A DNA stretch of 64,000 nucleotides, taken from NCBI GenBank assembly GCA_964036295.1, contig OZ038473.1, positions 3,565,501-3,629,500 on the forward strand. Direction: 5' to 3'. The DNA comes from Plumapathes pennacea (lineage: Eukaryota; Cnidaria; Anthozoa; Antipatharia; Myriopathidae). The notes beneath the pieces were generated by a model that was not told where the DNA came from, did not search any database, and saw nothing but the letters and a program-made list of their open reading frames with translations. Both the position numbers and the translations under genes were made by a program. This document shows positions 48,634-60,574 of this stretch, one piece after another (within the stretch, counting starts at the first letter, position 1; every line of letters begins with the position of its first letter).

Positions 48634-48639
48634 AATAAA
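48634..48639 (+). terminator. Candidate polyadenylation signal for OGA
   Basis: AATAAA 290 bp after the stop. A second hexamer lies at 48714-48719. Confidence 0.5.
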
Positions 48640-48806
48640 GTTATTGGGGGTCGGGCGGGGCGATGGTATATAAATTAAAGAATATTGACTGTAATACTTC
48701 TCAAAGAAGCACAAATAAAGAATGCCGGAGTTTAGATGCCTTTTCGTCCGGCTGTATTTCGACAGTAATACGTGCATTCACTTAATGTTGTTTCCTTGTT
48801 CCACTT

Positions 48807-49000
48807 AACCCATTCATTCCCAGGAACGATTCTGTCCTTCAGTTTCTTTAATACCTGAAACATGATACAGTGCTGATAACTTAGTTTTTGAAGCCCTGCC
48901 TAGTGGCAGATTAAATTATCAATTCTCATTACATGACTGATATATTTTTGTCTTAAAATGTTAAAGGAATCTGCATTTTGAGCTTGGAAGTGAGAAGGCT
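48807..49000 (+). mobile_element. TTAA-type MITE copy (OGA-PIGN spacer)
   Basis: TTAACCCATTCATTCCCAGG at the left and GAGCTTGGAAGTGAGAAGG at the right. Confidence 0.7.
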
Positions 49001-49330
49001 ATATTCAAACGTGCAGACGAGAAACTCCACACAAAAGCAACCGCGCCTCCAAGCTTGGTGACTATAAGTTGCATATTTCGAAAAAACGCTAATAATCGGC
49101 CTCAATTCAGAATCGCATGAAACTTTCGGGGAACCTTTCTGAAGAGACACCAAAGCTGAAATTTTATCATTTTTGATATTTTAGCTGAAGTTAAAAAATA
49201 TAACAAGTAAAAGGGTGATCGCCTTCTGAGCCGTGTGAACGATTGCTCCACACGAAATGCCCTTATTTGGTTCGAGGTCCTTTAGTATGTGAAATGACAA
49301 TTGTTCAGTACAGCGGTCTTTATTTCCAAG

Positions 49331-52300
49331 ATGGCGGCCAATTTTACGTTCGCAATTCTAACAGGAATATTAGTGCATGTCGTTTATCTAGCTTCTATAT
49401 TCGATATATACTTCACTTCTCCTCTTGTTCATGGGATGAAGCCTTTTAAATCAAGTTTAGAGCCCCCTGCGCAGCGCTTGGTGCTCTTCGTTGCCGATGG
49501 ACTTAGGGCAGACAAATTCTTCGAGTTGAAGGGGAGCGGTTCTTCAAGAGCGCCGTACTTGAGAAATATCATTGAGCACGAAGGCTGTTGGGGAGTATCA
49601 CACACGAGAGTACCGACAGAGTCGCGGCCTGGGCACGTCGCTCTTATTGCAGGGTTTTATGAAGACGTCAGTGCCGTGGCGAAAGGTGCGTAAACGGTCA
49701 AATAATATTTACCCAGCTTAGCTTTGTGATATTTCGACCGATACAATCGGTAAACACTTCACCGACATGCTGCCGGCGAAAATCCTCAGCCTTTCAGGCG
49801 GCGTTTATAGTGTGTATATAGACATCATTATTTTATTGTTACACTAAGACAGTCCCCATAAAGATGCCTGGCATTAATATTGTTGTCTTGGTACAAGAAT
49901 TGTTTCATTTTACGGTGATCATATTAATTATCTGACCAAGTTGTTTTTACCCCAAATAGTATCATTAGTTAGTACAGTCGAAGCTCTCTGGGCAGACACT
50001 CTCGTAAGTGGACATCTCTACTTACGGACACCATTACAAAATCCCATTTAAACTATAGTTCATTTAAACTCTGTATTTATACATTATTGTAAAAAAAAAA
50101 AAAGTAAAGTATCTTTATTTATACACGGTAAGTAATTCAGCGGAGCTGGTGGGGCCGTGTTTTAACTCAACATAAATCTGTTAAAAATCCCAACTGGTCG
50201 AAGGCAAAGCAGTTGGCTATTTACATAACGTGGCCGAGGATTTGAACGCGGGGCTACCGTGTTACAAATTCAGCTAGTGCTCAGAGCGGGACTTGAACCT
50301 GGGACCTCTGGATTTTAAGTCCAGCACCCTAACCACTCGGCCACGCTGCCTCCTCGTAAGTGGCCAGTTCCAGTTATGGACACTTTTTCTGCTTCTTGAA
50401 GGACGTGTCTGCTTATGGGAACTTAAACTGTATTGTGTTTATGCACCAGTCAATTGTAACCCCCGCCCCCCTTGGGGAATAGTGGGGACATGGATTTTCT
50501 TTGTTGCAATAATCGACTATTCCCCCACCCCATGGGACATAATGTGCTGACAAATCCCCCACATTGTGGGGCCAAAAATTTGGCAAAATCTTACAGGAGG
50601 CTTTGCATAGAAACTTCTCTCACGAACGAACCGCATGGTCGAACTGGACGAGGCTGCACTGCATCATATTTTTGGTCAAATCTCCCACCTTGAGCCCCAC
50701 CTCTGCAGGTCGGGAATCATGAAGAGAAAATCCCCCACCCCTTCGGGCTTAAACACCTTTCAAATACGAAAAAATGCCCCACATGGCCCCACCATTCCCC
50801 GAGGTGGGGGAGGGGGGGGTGGGGGTATACAATTGACTGGTGCATTAGTTGTCCCTGGACAACCTTGCAGTAGGTAAAATTTTAGTTGCCCCACATCTCT
50901 TATGTACCCTTCTGCTATGTGAAACATTGGATGTTTCATCCACACAGCAATATTATTCTCAAAGCCGTTAGTTCAGACAAACACCGAGACAAACACAGTG
51001 CACATTTTATGGCTGCCCCAGCACATTTTTAGTCTCCAAGACAACCAGACAACCATTAATTTTGAACACTGTTTTTGTTGTTGCAGGTTGGAAAGAAAAC
51101 CCGGTAGAGTTTGATTCTGTGTTCAATGAAAGTCGTAATACCTGGTCATGGGGCAGCCCTGACATCCTACCAATGTTTGCTAAAGGTGCCAGTAGATCTC
51201 ATGTATTTACCTCAATGTATGAAGATGTTGCAGAAGACTTTGGTGATGATGATGGTTCTAAACTGGATCTTTGGGTTTTTAATGAAGTTAAGAAATTCTT
51301 TCTGGAAGCCAAGACAAATGCCACACTGAGTGAGATGCTCTCAAAGGACAAAATTATCTTTTTCCTTCATCTTTTAGGTAAGTGAAACTGAATTAACCAA
51401 GGTTTTTATGGTAGTCATATTGAACTGAATATTGATTTCTAAGGGACTATTTTAGAGTAATTGAATTGCAGCCATGAGAATGAGAAGCATACCACTAATC
51501 TGCCCCTCCCCACCCCTCACCAATCTCCCACTTGAAGATTTGTAAGTGAACATCTCTGTGATTCCTTTTATCCTTTCACTCCCAAGCTCAAAATACAAAT
51601 TCTCTCAACCTTTTAAGAAGGAACTGTATGAGTAATGTAATGAGAATTGAAAGTTTAATCAGCTTTGATCTGAGCAAGCCATCAAAAGCCAAGATCTTCT
51701 TACTATATGATTTATCTTTGGCGAGAAACTGAAGGAGAAATTTGGAGTTGATTGCTCTTGGGAATGAAAGGGTCAACCATCTCATAGAACATATCATCAT
51801 GTCACTCGAGGTATGATATATGAAAAGTGGCATTTGATGCCATGCTCAGATGAATACCGATTATAACATTAATTCATATTTTATTACTCAATACATTGTT
51901 TTATTTTATGGCCAGGAGAATTTTTATGATGAGCTGAGGAGTGAAAAGCTTGCACTTTGCTTTCTAGGTATTGATACAAATGGTCATAGTCATCGTCCAA
52001 CATCAAAAGAATATCTCAATAACATTGCCTCTGTCGATAATGGCATCAGAGAGATTGTACAGCTGATCAATTCATTCTACAAGCATGATGGTCGGACAGC
52101 TTATGTCCTGACCTCTGACCATGGAATGACAAACTGGGGATCACATGGTGCAGGCCACACCCATGAGACACTCACACCCCTTACTGCATGGGGTGCAGGC
52201 ATTAGAAGACCTCTGCCCTCAGATGAGGGTGGTGACAGCGACGGTTTGTCAAAGCAGTGGAATCTGTCTCATTTGAAAAGGGCAGATATCAATCAAGCTG

Positions 52301-55300
52301 ATGTCGCACCGCTCATGACTTCCCTTCTCGGTGAGTTCTGCCATACTAGCAATCCCAGAGAACCGTGCAGTTTCCTTATTTTCCAGTCAGCGGTCGTTGC
52401 ACACAAATGTAGATTTTGCAGTTCAGTGTAAGGGTCATTCCACAGTATTTCGTATGTTGCAGAGAAGACATTTAGAGACATTCAGTATGCCACAGCTTGA
52501 AATCCAAATGTCACAGTAATAAAATTCTACCTTTTTCTTGTAGACATTTATTATAGCTATGCCCACTACGTTGCAATTTTCTGTAAGTTTTAAACATGGA
52601 AGAATACAGCAAGATAAGTGACTGTTGCGGAGAAGACTCAGAGAATTTGCTATTTTTGTTTTACAAATCTAAGTGAAAAGTTCTCTGATTCTATGATGGA
52701 TTCACAATTTCTTTTTGTTTTGTATTAAAGAGTGGTGTATATATTTTAAATATATGGCAAAAAAAATTAGCTGCATTTGTTCGATCATCAGAAAAACTGA
52801 CCATATTTTGATGTGTCTCTGTTGCGGAGAAGACGTTGCGGAGAGGACATTTTTGTCCATGAACAAATAACACAAAAATCTCATTGAATTTGACAAAGTG
52901 TGTTATGTTAAACAACTCAATATTAACATTCTAGAATATAAAACAGCTTTTAGTGAAACATATGGTTATAAATGTCAACAAAAACAAGGTCCTTTGATCA
53001 GACTAGCATGGTATTGAAAAAGAAAAGGGTTGTGGTCACATTTTTCAAGTTGATTTTGATATGGATAGACAGTATTACTTCATTGTAGTTTTAATCATTG
53101 TATTTGGTGCATCAAGAACTGATGTTACCAGAAACTCTGGAAAAAACTTATGAAATGCATAAACTTTAATGCTGACTCAGACCACAAAGCATTATGGGTA
53201 AAACCAAAAAATCCAGAATACTTGGCAAAAATACCCCCCAAAATAATTCTTGTCAAGTACACATAAATTCTTTGTTATTAACATATCCTATAATATATAA
53301 CAGCTTTTAAAGAAACATACTATGCTGTTAAATGTCAACAATAACAAGGTCCTAATCACAGTAACTTCAAAACGTTTCATTTCAAACTTGTTGCAACAAT
53401 GTTGATTTCAACACAGTCATGTAAATACTTGTACATGTTAATGTACAATGTTTGTACATATCTCATGTTTACTGAACAGCAACATAGTGTAGCAGTTTAG
53501 TGACAACTCTGCTTCCTTGAAAGCTTGAAAAACAGTTCCAAGTTCCTCCAGATCTGGAGTTTCAAAGAGGCCATTGCCCTGCCATCGTACTGGGCCATAA
53601 AACACACAGGTGGCATGTACTTTATCAATGTCATCTATCTGAGGCCAATCAAACATTTTGGCACCAACTCTGTGCAAGAACTTTGAATGTGGTGAAGTGA
53701 TTTTTATTAGCAAGTGCTCTCCCAAATGCTGTTTGAGTAGACAGAATGCCTTGTACTAATGTTATCTTCCTGTAGTAATGTTATCTTCCTCTCAAACTTT
53801 TAACTAATGCAGTCTAAGTACACTGCTGCACACTTCAAAATATACTAACAGCCCTGAAAAGTACAATTTACCTAACATGAGTTTATTTTAGAATTTATTT
53901 CGTTTATAATGAGTTTATTTTAAATCAACTTCTAAGCAATGTGTCCTCTGCAACAGAAATGTCCTCTCCGCAACAAAAAGAAAACGTCCCTAAATCATTA
54001 AGGTGATGAGCTGAAGAATATCTGAACACAATAAAACATACCTCCTGTTATAAATTAGAAGTTATCAAACTGTGTACCTAATATGATTATGTGGTCATCC
54101 ATAACATAAACTTTTAGGTGTCAAAATGTTGCGGAGAGGACATTTAGCAAATGGACAGTCTCTAGCACAGGACTCTGGGTAAAACATCATCCTGTAACAA
54201 CTGTTCTGTAAACCGCATCAGTAATAGTTTATGTCCTGATAACTTTTGTGAGGTTTCAGTTTTTCATTTGTTTTTAAATAATAAATTCATTTGTCCTCTC
54301 CGCAACGGCCATTTTTACTTTTTTCATTTTTGATTATAATTTATGCATCATTATCAACATGCTACCCCCATAAATCACATCATAAAGTAAACTATCAACA
54401 CCAAGCTACAACTTAAAGGACATTTTAGGTTTGATTCAAAACATTTAGAAAACTGATATCCATGTCCAAAATACTGTGGAATGACCCGTAACCCTCGTAA
54501 AATCTCAAAACTTAGGCAAGAATCTCTGAGTACTAGGGCTCGATACTTAGCTGTGAGTTCAATGCATTTTCTATAACGTGGTAAGTTGCACACAATGTGA
54601 AATTTTACCTTGAATTAGGAGAAGTTACATAAAGCAACGAATGCTGTCAAGAACATTCTGGACATGCCCCAGAAGTGTCTAGAAGTATGCGATGGAAAAT
54701 GAGTGGAAAATGAGAAGAGTAAAGCTCTGGTATTGGTTGACACGATCTCAATATGATGCCTTGTTGTTTTGATATGCTAGTCATACAAGTTACCACTGCC
54801 ATTCATGAGTAGTTTAGTAAATAATTGCTGACTCTTAAAAGGGTTGAAACAGTTTTGTCCAAGCTCTCAAAATAATGATAAGTTCATTCAAGGTGCTTAA
54901 TATTGTTTGTGTCCCATTTTTCAGGAATACCATTTCCTCTGAACTCTGTTGGCAGTTTACCAGTGGATTACTTGAATAACTCTGAAAAGTACATCGCAGA
55001 GAACTTGTTCATAAACTCACAGCAGATCCTTGCTCAATACCTTGTAAAGGAAACATTGAGGAAAGAAACATCTCTAGTTTTTAGGCCCTTTGGAGATTTG
55101 GCAGGTAACACACAGTAGTCAGTTATTAATACATTCTTTTCTTTTTGGTCAGGGGCCTCCTGTAAATTACGGGTGTCAAATCTGATTTTCTGTCTTTTTT
55201 TTTTTTTTGACTGCTTTTTTTTTCCTTTTTTTTTTTTCCTTTCTTTCTTTTTTCCTATTTGAAGTACATTTTAAGCATCTTGGATGCAATTTACAAAGTA

Positions 55301-57041
55301 CAAAATTCTCTGTGTATCTCATTATTAGTCCTCTTCTAAAAGTTCATTTAAACTGTTCACAGGGGCTAAACATGTTGGACTGGTCCGCGACATCAAGGAA
55401 CTGCTGCGCAGCGAAAAGTACAAAGATGCATCAAGTTCCAGCAAACATCTGATCAATCTCGCATTAGAGGGACTCAACTACTATCAAAACTATGACCGCA
55501 TCTTCCTTAACATTGTAGTCACACTTGGTTTCTTAGGCTGGATAATCTGTCTCGTCCTTCAAGTCGTAAAAGAACACACAGAGGTTATCCAAGAAGTCAG
55601 TAAATCTGCTAAAACTGTGCTGAAACCTTCCTGGGAGCCTCGTACTGTTGATGGAGGGTTTGGCTTGCTCACCATTTTGGTTGTCCTTCTGTTGTGTTTT
55701 CAGTCATCACCCTGGATGTATTACGCCTATTGTGTACTGCCTTTGCTTTTCTGGGACCACATTATTAAGCAATTACACATTATTCGAGCGATGTGGCAGT
55801 ATGTCACCATGAAGAAGATAGGTCTTAAAGTCACCTTGCTTCTTCTGTTTGGGATTTTCTCTGTGGAGATTCTGGTGCAGAGCTTTTTTACGAGGGAAAT
55901 TCTTTCACTTGGTCTGGTTGGTTTTGCAGTTTGGCCCTTAAGTACTGAGTTGACGAAAATAGCAAGAAATGCAGCCCTTGCGTGGATGTTTTTGGGTATA
56001 AGCTTAGCTGTTTTCCCTCTACTGCCTATCGTTGGACGTGAATCAAATTATCTTCTCGTGACACTAGCCGGTGTATTAACATTTGTCCTCTATGTGGCAA
56101 TCTTAGCAGTTTCTTCATCTGCTTCTAGTGAGCTAAAGGTCAAGCTGATTGCTAGTAAACAGATTCTGCTTGGGCAGTTTCTGGCAAACTGTGCTTCAAT
56201 ATACATTGTGAACACCACCGCTTCCAGTTTGCGTAGGAAAGAAGGCCTTCCATTGATCAATCAGGTCGGAAGTTGGACAATTCTGTGCTCAGCGTTTGTG
56301 ATACCACTGTTAAGCTCCAGTAGCTTGGTTATTCGTTTAACCAGTATTGCTTTAGGCTTTACCTCAGTGTATCTACTCATGAGTGTTTCTTTTGAGGGGC
56401 TTTTCCTGCTGATTTTGTCTCTCTTTATGTCGTCCTGGCTTTACTGTGAACACAAGCTTTCAGGGAAGACTTCACAAGAGTTGTTTGAGACCCACCTGAG
56501 CAGCCTTGAACCTGAAGCAAAAATGCAACGGCAACACTCTTGGAAATCCTTAACACGGGGCTTACAGGAATCTTTGCCCGCACGCACTTTAACACTACAG
56601 GATCTAAGATGCGCTTACTTCTTTGTATATTTCATCATCGTGGCATTCTTCGGAACTGGTAACATCGCAAGTATCAACAGCTTCGAGCCAGCGTCTGTCT
56701 ACTGTTTTCTCACGGTGTTTTCTCCCTTCACCATGGGCAGCTTGCTCTTGTGCAAAGTCGTTATTCCATTCATCATTGTGACCTGCGTCTTTGATGCCAT
56801 CCACGTCGTTTTACAAATCCCGGTACAGAGTCTGTTTGTGGTGGTACTGGTTATCACCGACACCATGGGTTTACACTTTTTCTACCTTGTTCAAGATTAT
56901 GGTAGCTGGCTGGAGATTGGCACTAGTATCAGCCATTATGTAATTATGATGGCATTTATAATATTCTTGATTCCTATATTTGGACTTGCAAGACTTTTTA
57001 CTGGAGCTTCGATATCTTTGACCTCCAAGAAGTTAGACTAA
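49331..57041 (+). CDS. PIGN: PIGN, GPI ethanolamine-phosphate transferase 1
   Basis: 5 coding exons give 955 aa: 49331-49685, 51087-51377, 51968-52330, 54925-55104, 55363-57041. An N-terminal membrane anchor (residues 5-25) precedes a lumenal alkaline-phosphatase-fold catalytic domain. It shows VADGLRAD (D56), the presumed nucleophile threonine in [10 protein letters not shown] (T96), GIDTNGHSH (D218, H222) and [13 protein letters not shown] (D266-H267), the expected metal ligands. The family signature [20 protein letters not shown] lies in the multi-pass C-terminal half (about 14 hydrophobic segments). The enzyme adds ethanolamine phosphate to the first mannose of the GPI precursor in the ER. 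The ATG at 49331 was chosen because the [14 protein letters not shown] segment then sits at the family-typical distance. The final 1679-nt exon encodes over half the protein without introns, unlike the finely split vertebrate gene. Confidence 0.97.
49974..50431. mobile_element. TIR element interrupted by a SINE (PIGN intron 1)
   Basis: The left part (TACAGTCGAAGCTCTCTGGG, CTCGTAAGTGGACATCTC) and right part (CTCGTAAGTGGCCAGTTCC, GTGTCTGCTTATGGGAAC, ending CTGTA) look like two halves of one element separated by the tRNA-derived sequence. Confidence 0.55.
50090..50353 (-). mobile_element. tRNA-Leu-derived SINE (PIGN intron 1)
   Basis: On the minus strand the head reads GGCAGCGTGGCCGAGTGGTT (Pol III A box) and then AGGTTCAAGTCCC (B box), around an anticodon arm CTGGACTTAAAATCCAG whose loop gives anticodon TAA (Leu). 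The acceptor and T stems do not pair properly, so this is not a working tRNA gene. An unrelated body follows (containing CGTTCAAATCC), and the plus-strand left border is an A-run at 50090-50102. Boundaries are approximate. Confidence 0.75.
50442..50844. mobile_element. TIR element with GC-rich arms (PIGN intron 1)
   Basis: Perfect 17-bp inverted ends TGCACCAGTCAATTGTA and TACAATTGACTGGTGCA. Next come C-rich and G-rich stretches (AACCCCCGCCCCCC and GGGGGAGGGGGGG) that also pair. Confidence 0.88.
51571..51774 (-). mobile_element. TTAA-type MITE copy (PIGN intron 2)
   Basis: CCTTTCACTCCCAAGCTC at the left and CTCTTGGGAATGAAAGGGTC at the right, in reverse orientation with a conserved interior. 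Confidence 0.8.
52432..54487. mobile_element. 2.06-kb TIR element with GTAA flanks and repeated GTTGCGGAGAGGACA motif (PIGN intron 3)
   Basis: 19-bp inverted ends: GGGTCATTCCACAGTATTT on the left and its exact complement on the right. GTAA occurs immediately outside both ends, as expected of a 4-bp target duplication. The interior repeats GTTGCGGAGAGGACA or variants in both orientations: near 52456, 52625, 52822, 52837 and 54128 direct, and near 53941, 53960 and 54294 inverted. It also holds a duplicated block (ACAGCTTTTAGTGAAACATA near 52941 and 53300). One 95-codon minus frame (53438-53725) is the only sizeable ORF. I cannot assign a superfamily. Confidence 0.88.
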
Positions 57042-57206
57042 AGAGACACTGGAAATAAGTTCTTGACATCATGACCATTGGTCAGCATTATTTGTCGCTA
57101 TGGCTCTAACTTTCCGTAATTGGAGGTAAACTTGTGCACAACTTAGTTTAGTATTGAGTCCTAGTATTAAGTTTTGGCTAAGTCTTGAGGTGATACAAGT
57201 GTTACA

Positions 57207-57451
57207 CAGGGCCCAGTTTTTCAAAGCACGATTAGGCTAATCCTGGATTAGGTCTAAACTTTCTTGTCATTTATAAGCCTAAAAAAGTGAAAGTTTCATC
57301 GACAACAACTTTCTTCATAACGTTGTAAGCTGGAACAAGCTTTTTATTCCATCTTCGAACAAAATCCTGCAGTATATCGGCAGAGAGGTCGAGAGAAAGA
57401 ATTTCGTTAATCCTGGATTAGCTTAATTGACTTTCGAAAAACTGGGCCCTG
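57207..57451. mobile_element. TIR element in the PIGN 3' flank
   Basis: CAGGGCCCAGTTTTTCAAAG at the left and CTTTCGAAAAACTGGGCCCT at the right pair. Inner AATCCTGGATTAG blocks also pair. A similar GGGCCCAGCTGTTCAAAA segment near 11920 suggests a dispersed family. Confidence 0.8.
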
Positions 57452-57806
57452 AACTACAAAATTTGCACTCTAATCCACAGTTTTGTGCAATGACGGCTGA
57501 CTCAAAGCAAGGTGACTGCATGGCCAAAAAAACTTATTTTCTTTAGTTACTATTTACTTTGAGCAACTTTAGTCATACTTTAGGCAACTTGTATTTATTT
57601 TTAGTAGTTGGTCAGTGCATTGAAGGAGCAACATTCACACCATAACTTAGTACCTTGAACCATGAACTTTTCACGGGAGTTTAATTTCACCGGTTGCTGA
57701 TTTTTTGAATTTTGCAGGAACAAGTTTTTGAGAATTTGTATTTGGACAGGCAAGTTCCCGTCGTGTCTTAATATTGCAGTCAATTTAATTGAAACTCAGT
57801 AATCTA

Positions 57807-57812
57807 AATAAA
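57807..57812 (+). terminator. Candidate polyadenylation signal for PIGN
   Basis: AATAAA 766 bp past the stop, followed within 20 bp by a T-rich stretch. Confidence 0.4.
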
Positions 57813-58461
57813 TGGAGTAACTTTTTCTCTGATTTTTTCCTTTGGAGGAATTTTTTACAGGATAGAATTTTTGTGGATCATTGAAAAATCCGCCAAAATT
57901 AGATCCTGCGAGAATTTCATGCCACATAGTTAGTAAATCTGTGTAGTCAAAATAGTCAATTCCAGTCTGCATGCATTATGACAACATGGAAGTTTGATCA
58001 TTAGGTGGCCTGCAGAATACCTTGGCCTCAACAACTGCACACATGAGTTTGAGCAGGGCTTTCCAGTATATTTACAAATACTTTACAAGTTGTGACCTTT
58101 TAAATAAATTACTTTCCTTTACTACCCGCCTGGTAGAAAATTATATTTTGAAAACCTCAACTGCCAATGCACAGAAGCTGGTTTCAACCAGTTTTCATAA
58201 AAAAATTCTGGGGGAGCATGCTGCAGAGCTGGGATCACCTGGAAGCTTGTGCCTTTGGTGGGTCTGCCTCTAATGCATGTATTGTACATGTCACCAAGAG
58301 AGAATTTCTCCTTTCAATATTGCTATTAAACCTGAGAGATACATATACAGACCAGACTGATTGAAGCTAGCAATTCTCAAGAAGGCTGTAAAAAATGCTC
58401 CTTGTCTGAGTATTATTTTGTGATGGTTTGTTTGGATTATGGCCATCAGTGAGAGATCATG

Positions 58462-60574
58462 TCACCTAAATGTGGCCCTTCTCGGCTTTGTTTTTCTAGT
58501 GGTCTCATAGGATTGTTGTGTATTTTGAGTAATGTATCGTTCTTGTTGCCTCCAGATTTCCAGTTCTGAAAGCTGCTGTTTGTGAGTCTGTTTCTGGCTG
58601 GCCAGACGCTTCTTTAAATCTTTGATTTTGGCATCTTTTGAATTGAGAATGTCGTCTTGTTTGCAGCATATCTCTTCCATTTCTGAAATAAGAGAAAATT
58701 GAATCAAAAATTGGTGTGAGACCAGCCAAGATCAGTAACTTTTAAACACCACATCTGGAGTGCTACAAAATTAGGCTAGCAACATTCAACACCCTGGCAG
58801 GGCACAATGCTTGTGAACTAATGAACTATGCATTACATCATTCTCCTTTTCCATAAACAAAACAAAAAGTAATAGTAATAATCTCAACCTTTCACTCCCA
58901 AGCTCAAAATACAGACTCTCCCAACTTTTTAAAAAGAAACTGTGAGAGTAGTGCAGTTAGAATCGATAGTTTTGTCAACTTTAATGTGAGCAAGGTATGA
59001 AAAGCCAAGTTCTCCATACTGTATGGTGTATATCTGGTGAAAAACAGAAGGAGAAAATTGAAGTTGATCACTCTTGGGAGTGAGAGGGTTAAGCAATATT
59101 GTAAACAGAGTTTAGTTTGTCTATTTATGAGCATATTCCAACAATGTTGCAATATGATACATGTTTAATAGCTGTATCTGGAAACTTGGACTTGATAGGT
59201 ATTAAAATTAATATTTTTTTTTGTAAATGGAAATCTTTGGGCTAATTTATCCTAACCTTCACATTTGATTTGGAGAACACCTTTCACCTGTGCCTCTTCA
59301 ACAACTCTATTCTTCATTTTTCCAAACCTGTGTTAAAAATATAATTTATAGAGGATATTACACGGCGGCACAAAGATATGAATTTTATTTTCGAGTGGTA
59401 AAAACAATATTTTACAAATGAGCGCTTTGTGAGTGAGTAAAATATTGTTTTTACCACAAGAAAATAAAATCCATATCTTCAAGCCGCTGTGTAATTTTCT
59501 TTTTATTATATTAGACACAAGTGTTTTACGAGAAATTGCACAAACAACCGTGCGAAAGCAGGAAATGATGCCAACGATATCCTCACTAGTGAGGATATGG
59601 AAAATATGCCACTCAGGCCCCGGATGTAGTTTCGTATGGATTTTACGCACGGTATATTTTCCAGTAAAACACTTGTGTCTATATAATAAAAGACAATATT
59701 ACAGGTATAATTTTCACCCAGTGTTTATGTGAGTGTGTTGGTGAGTGGATGCAGCAAGTTACAGTATAGATCCAACTTGCTGAAGGGCAGTGTTCTATAA
59801 CCCTTAATGTCAAATTATGCACATTTCTACTTACGTAGACTCAAATGTTGCCTTTTCTCTTTGTAACTGCTTGTTCAGAATATCAATTTCTCCCAAAGCA
59901 AACTGCAATTTCTCAGTCTCTCCAGCAAGCTTTGCTTTTGTCTTGATGTGTTCCAGTTGTTCTTCCTGCCAAGGGACATTTATTACAAAATATTTGAAAG
60001 ATCAAATGGCATGACTGAGTTATTGAATGGTTATTGCTAACAATATTTGTTTATAAATTTATTTATTACTGCCAAACACAAGTTATATATATAGAGCAGG
60101 GAACAACAATATCACTGTACACTATAAGATAAGATAGATAGTATGCGTGATCTGATTGTTAAACCTCCAAAACATCCTCATACTATTTCACATATAACTT
60201 CCCATACCTCTCCCCAATCATGAACATACAAATTCATGCATCTTTATATATACATAAAGTACCTCCAACTGACGAACGATGTTTTCATATTCTGCTCGCG
60301 ACACACTGCTTTCTTCTCTTAGGGTCTGAATTTCAAACATACATTAAAACTGGCATGATCATAAAAATTGTTGTTTTCTTGTCAGAAGCAACACATGTTG
60401 ACTGTACAAACTGACCGATCTGATACTTATCAAATAGCACACAAAGCCTGTACCTACCGTAGCTTTCAAACGTGCCAAAGCAGTGTTCTGAACACGAACG
60501 ACGTCGTTGAGCTGCCTGCTTACAACGAGGAATGACGGCTCCACAGAACCTGAAGAATCAACGGCGTCAGCCAT
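58462..60574 (-). CDS. SPATA24: SPATA24-like coiled-coil protein
   Basis: Five coding exons on the minus strand give 200 aa: 60574-60458, 60325-60263, 59965-59835, 59327-59257, 58682-58462. The match is clearest at EKLQFALGEIDILNKQLQRE (exon 3). Flanking elements are also collinear with the ~205-aa vertebrate protein: VSRAEYENIVRQLEEEQ before it and KQDDILNSKDAKIKDLKK after it, with a basic C-terminus (TTRKTKPRRA). Nearly the whole chain is predicted coiled coil, with heptad-like Leu/Ile and high Glu/Lys. Vertebrate SPATA24 is testis-enriched and reported to bind TBP-related factors; its molecular role is poorly defined. The start ATG lies next to CCATCTTG-type sequence. Repeats directly upstream may sit in its promoter. 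Confidence 0.9.
58885..59091 (-). mobile_element. TTAA-type MITE copy (SPATA24 intron 4)
   Basis: AACCTTTCACTCCCAAGCTC at the left and CTCTTGGGAGTGAGAGGGTT then AAG at the right. Confidence 0.85.
59345..59695 (-). mobile_element. Composite two-hairpin element, copy 2 (SPATA24 intron 3)
   Basis: Same two adjoining hairpins as 36953-37290 in the opposite orientation: GAGGATATTACACGGCGGC / CAAGCCGCTGTGTAATTTTC, then TTTATTATATTAGACACAAG / CTTGTGTCTATATAATAAA. Confidence 0.85.

Larger units (their letters stand above)
48345..49330. other. Intergenic region OGA / PIGN
   Basis: The OGA 3' UTR with tandem copies, a TTAA-type MITE at 48807-49000, and the PIGN 5' flank. No gene was seen. Confidence 0.6.
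57042..58461. other. Convergent intergenic region PIGN / SPATA24
   Basis: Two 3' UTRs, a TIR element at 57207-57451 and a candidate PIGN polyadenylation signal at 57807-57812. No further gene was seen. Confidence 0.6.

Noticed and set aside
49301-49330. Ten extra N-terminal codons on PIGN
   Set aside because: The extension starts at TTG, not ATG. The ATG at 49331 gives the family-typical distance to the first membrane segment.
50275-50352. Functional tRNA-Leu gene on the minus strand
   Set aside because: A and B boxes are present, but the acceptor and T stems do not pair and a SINE-like body follows.
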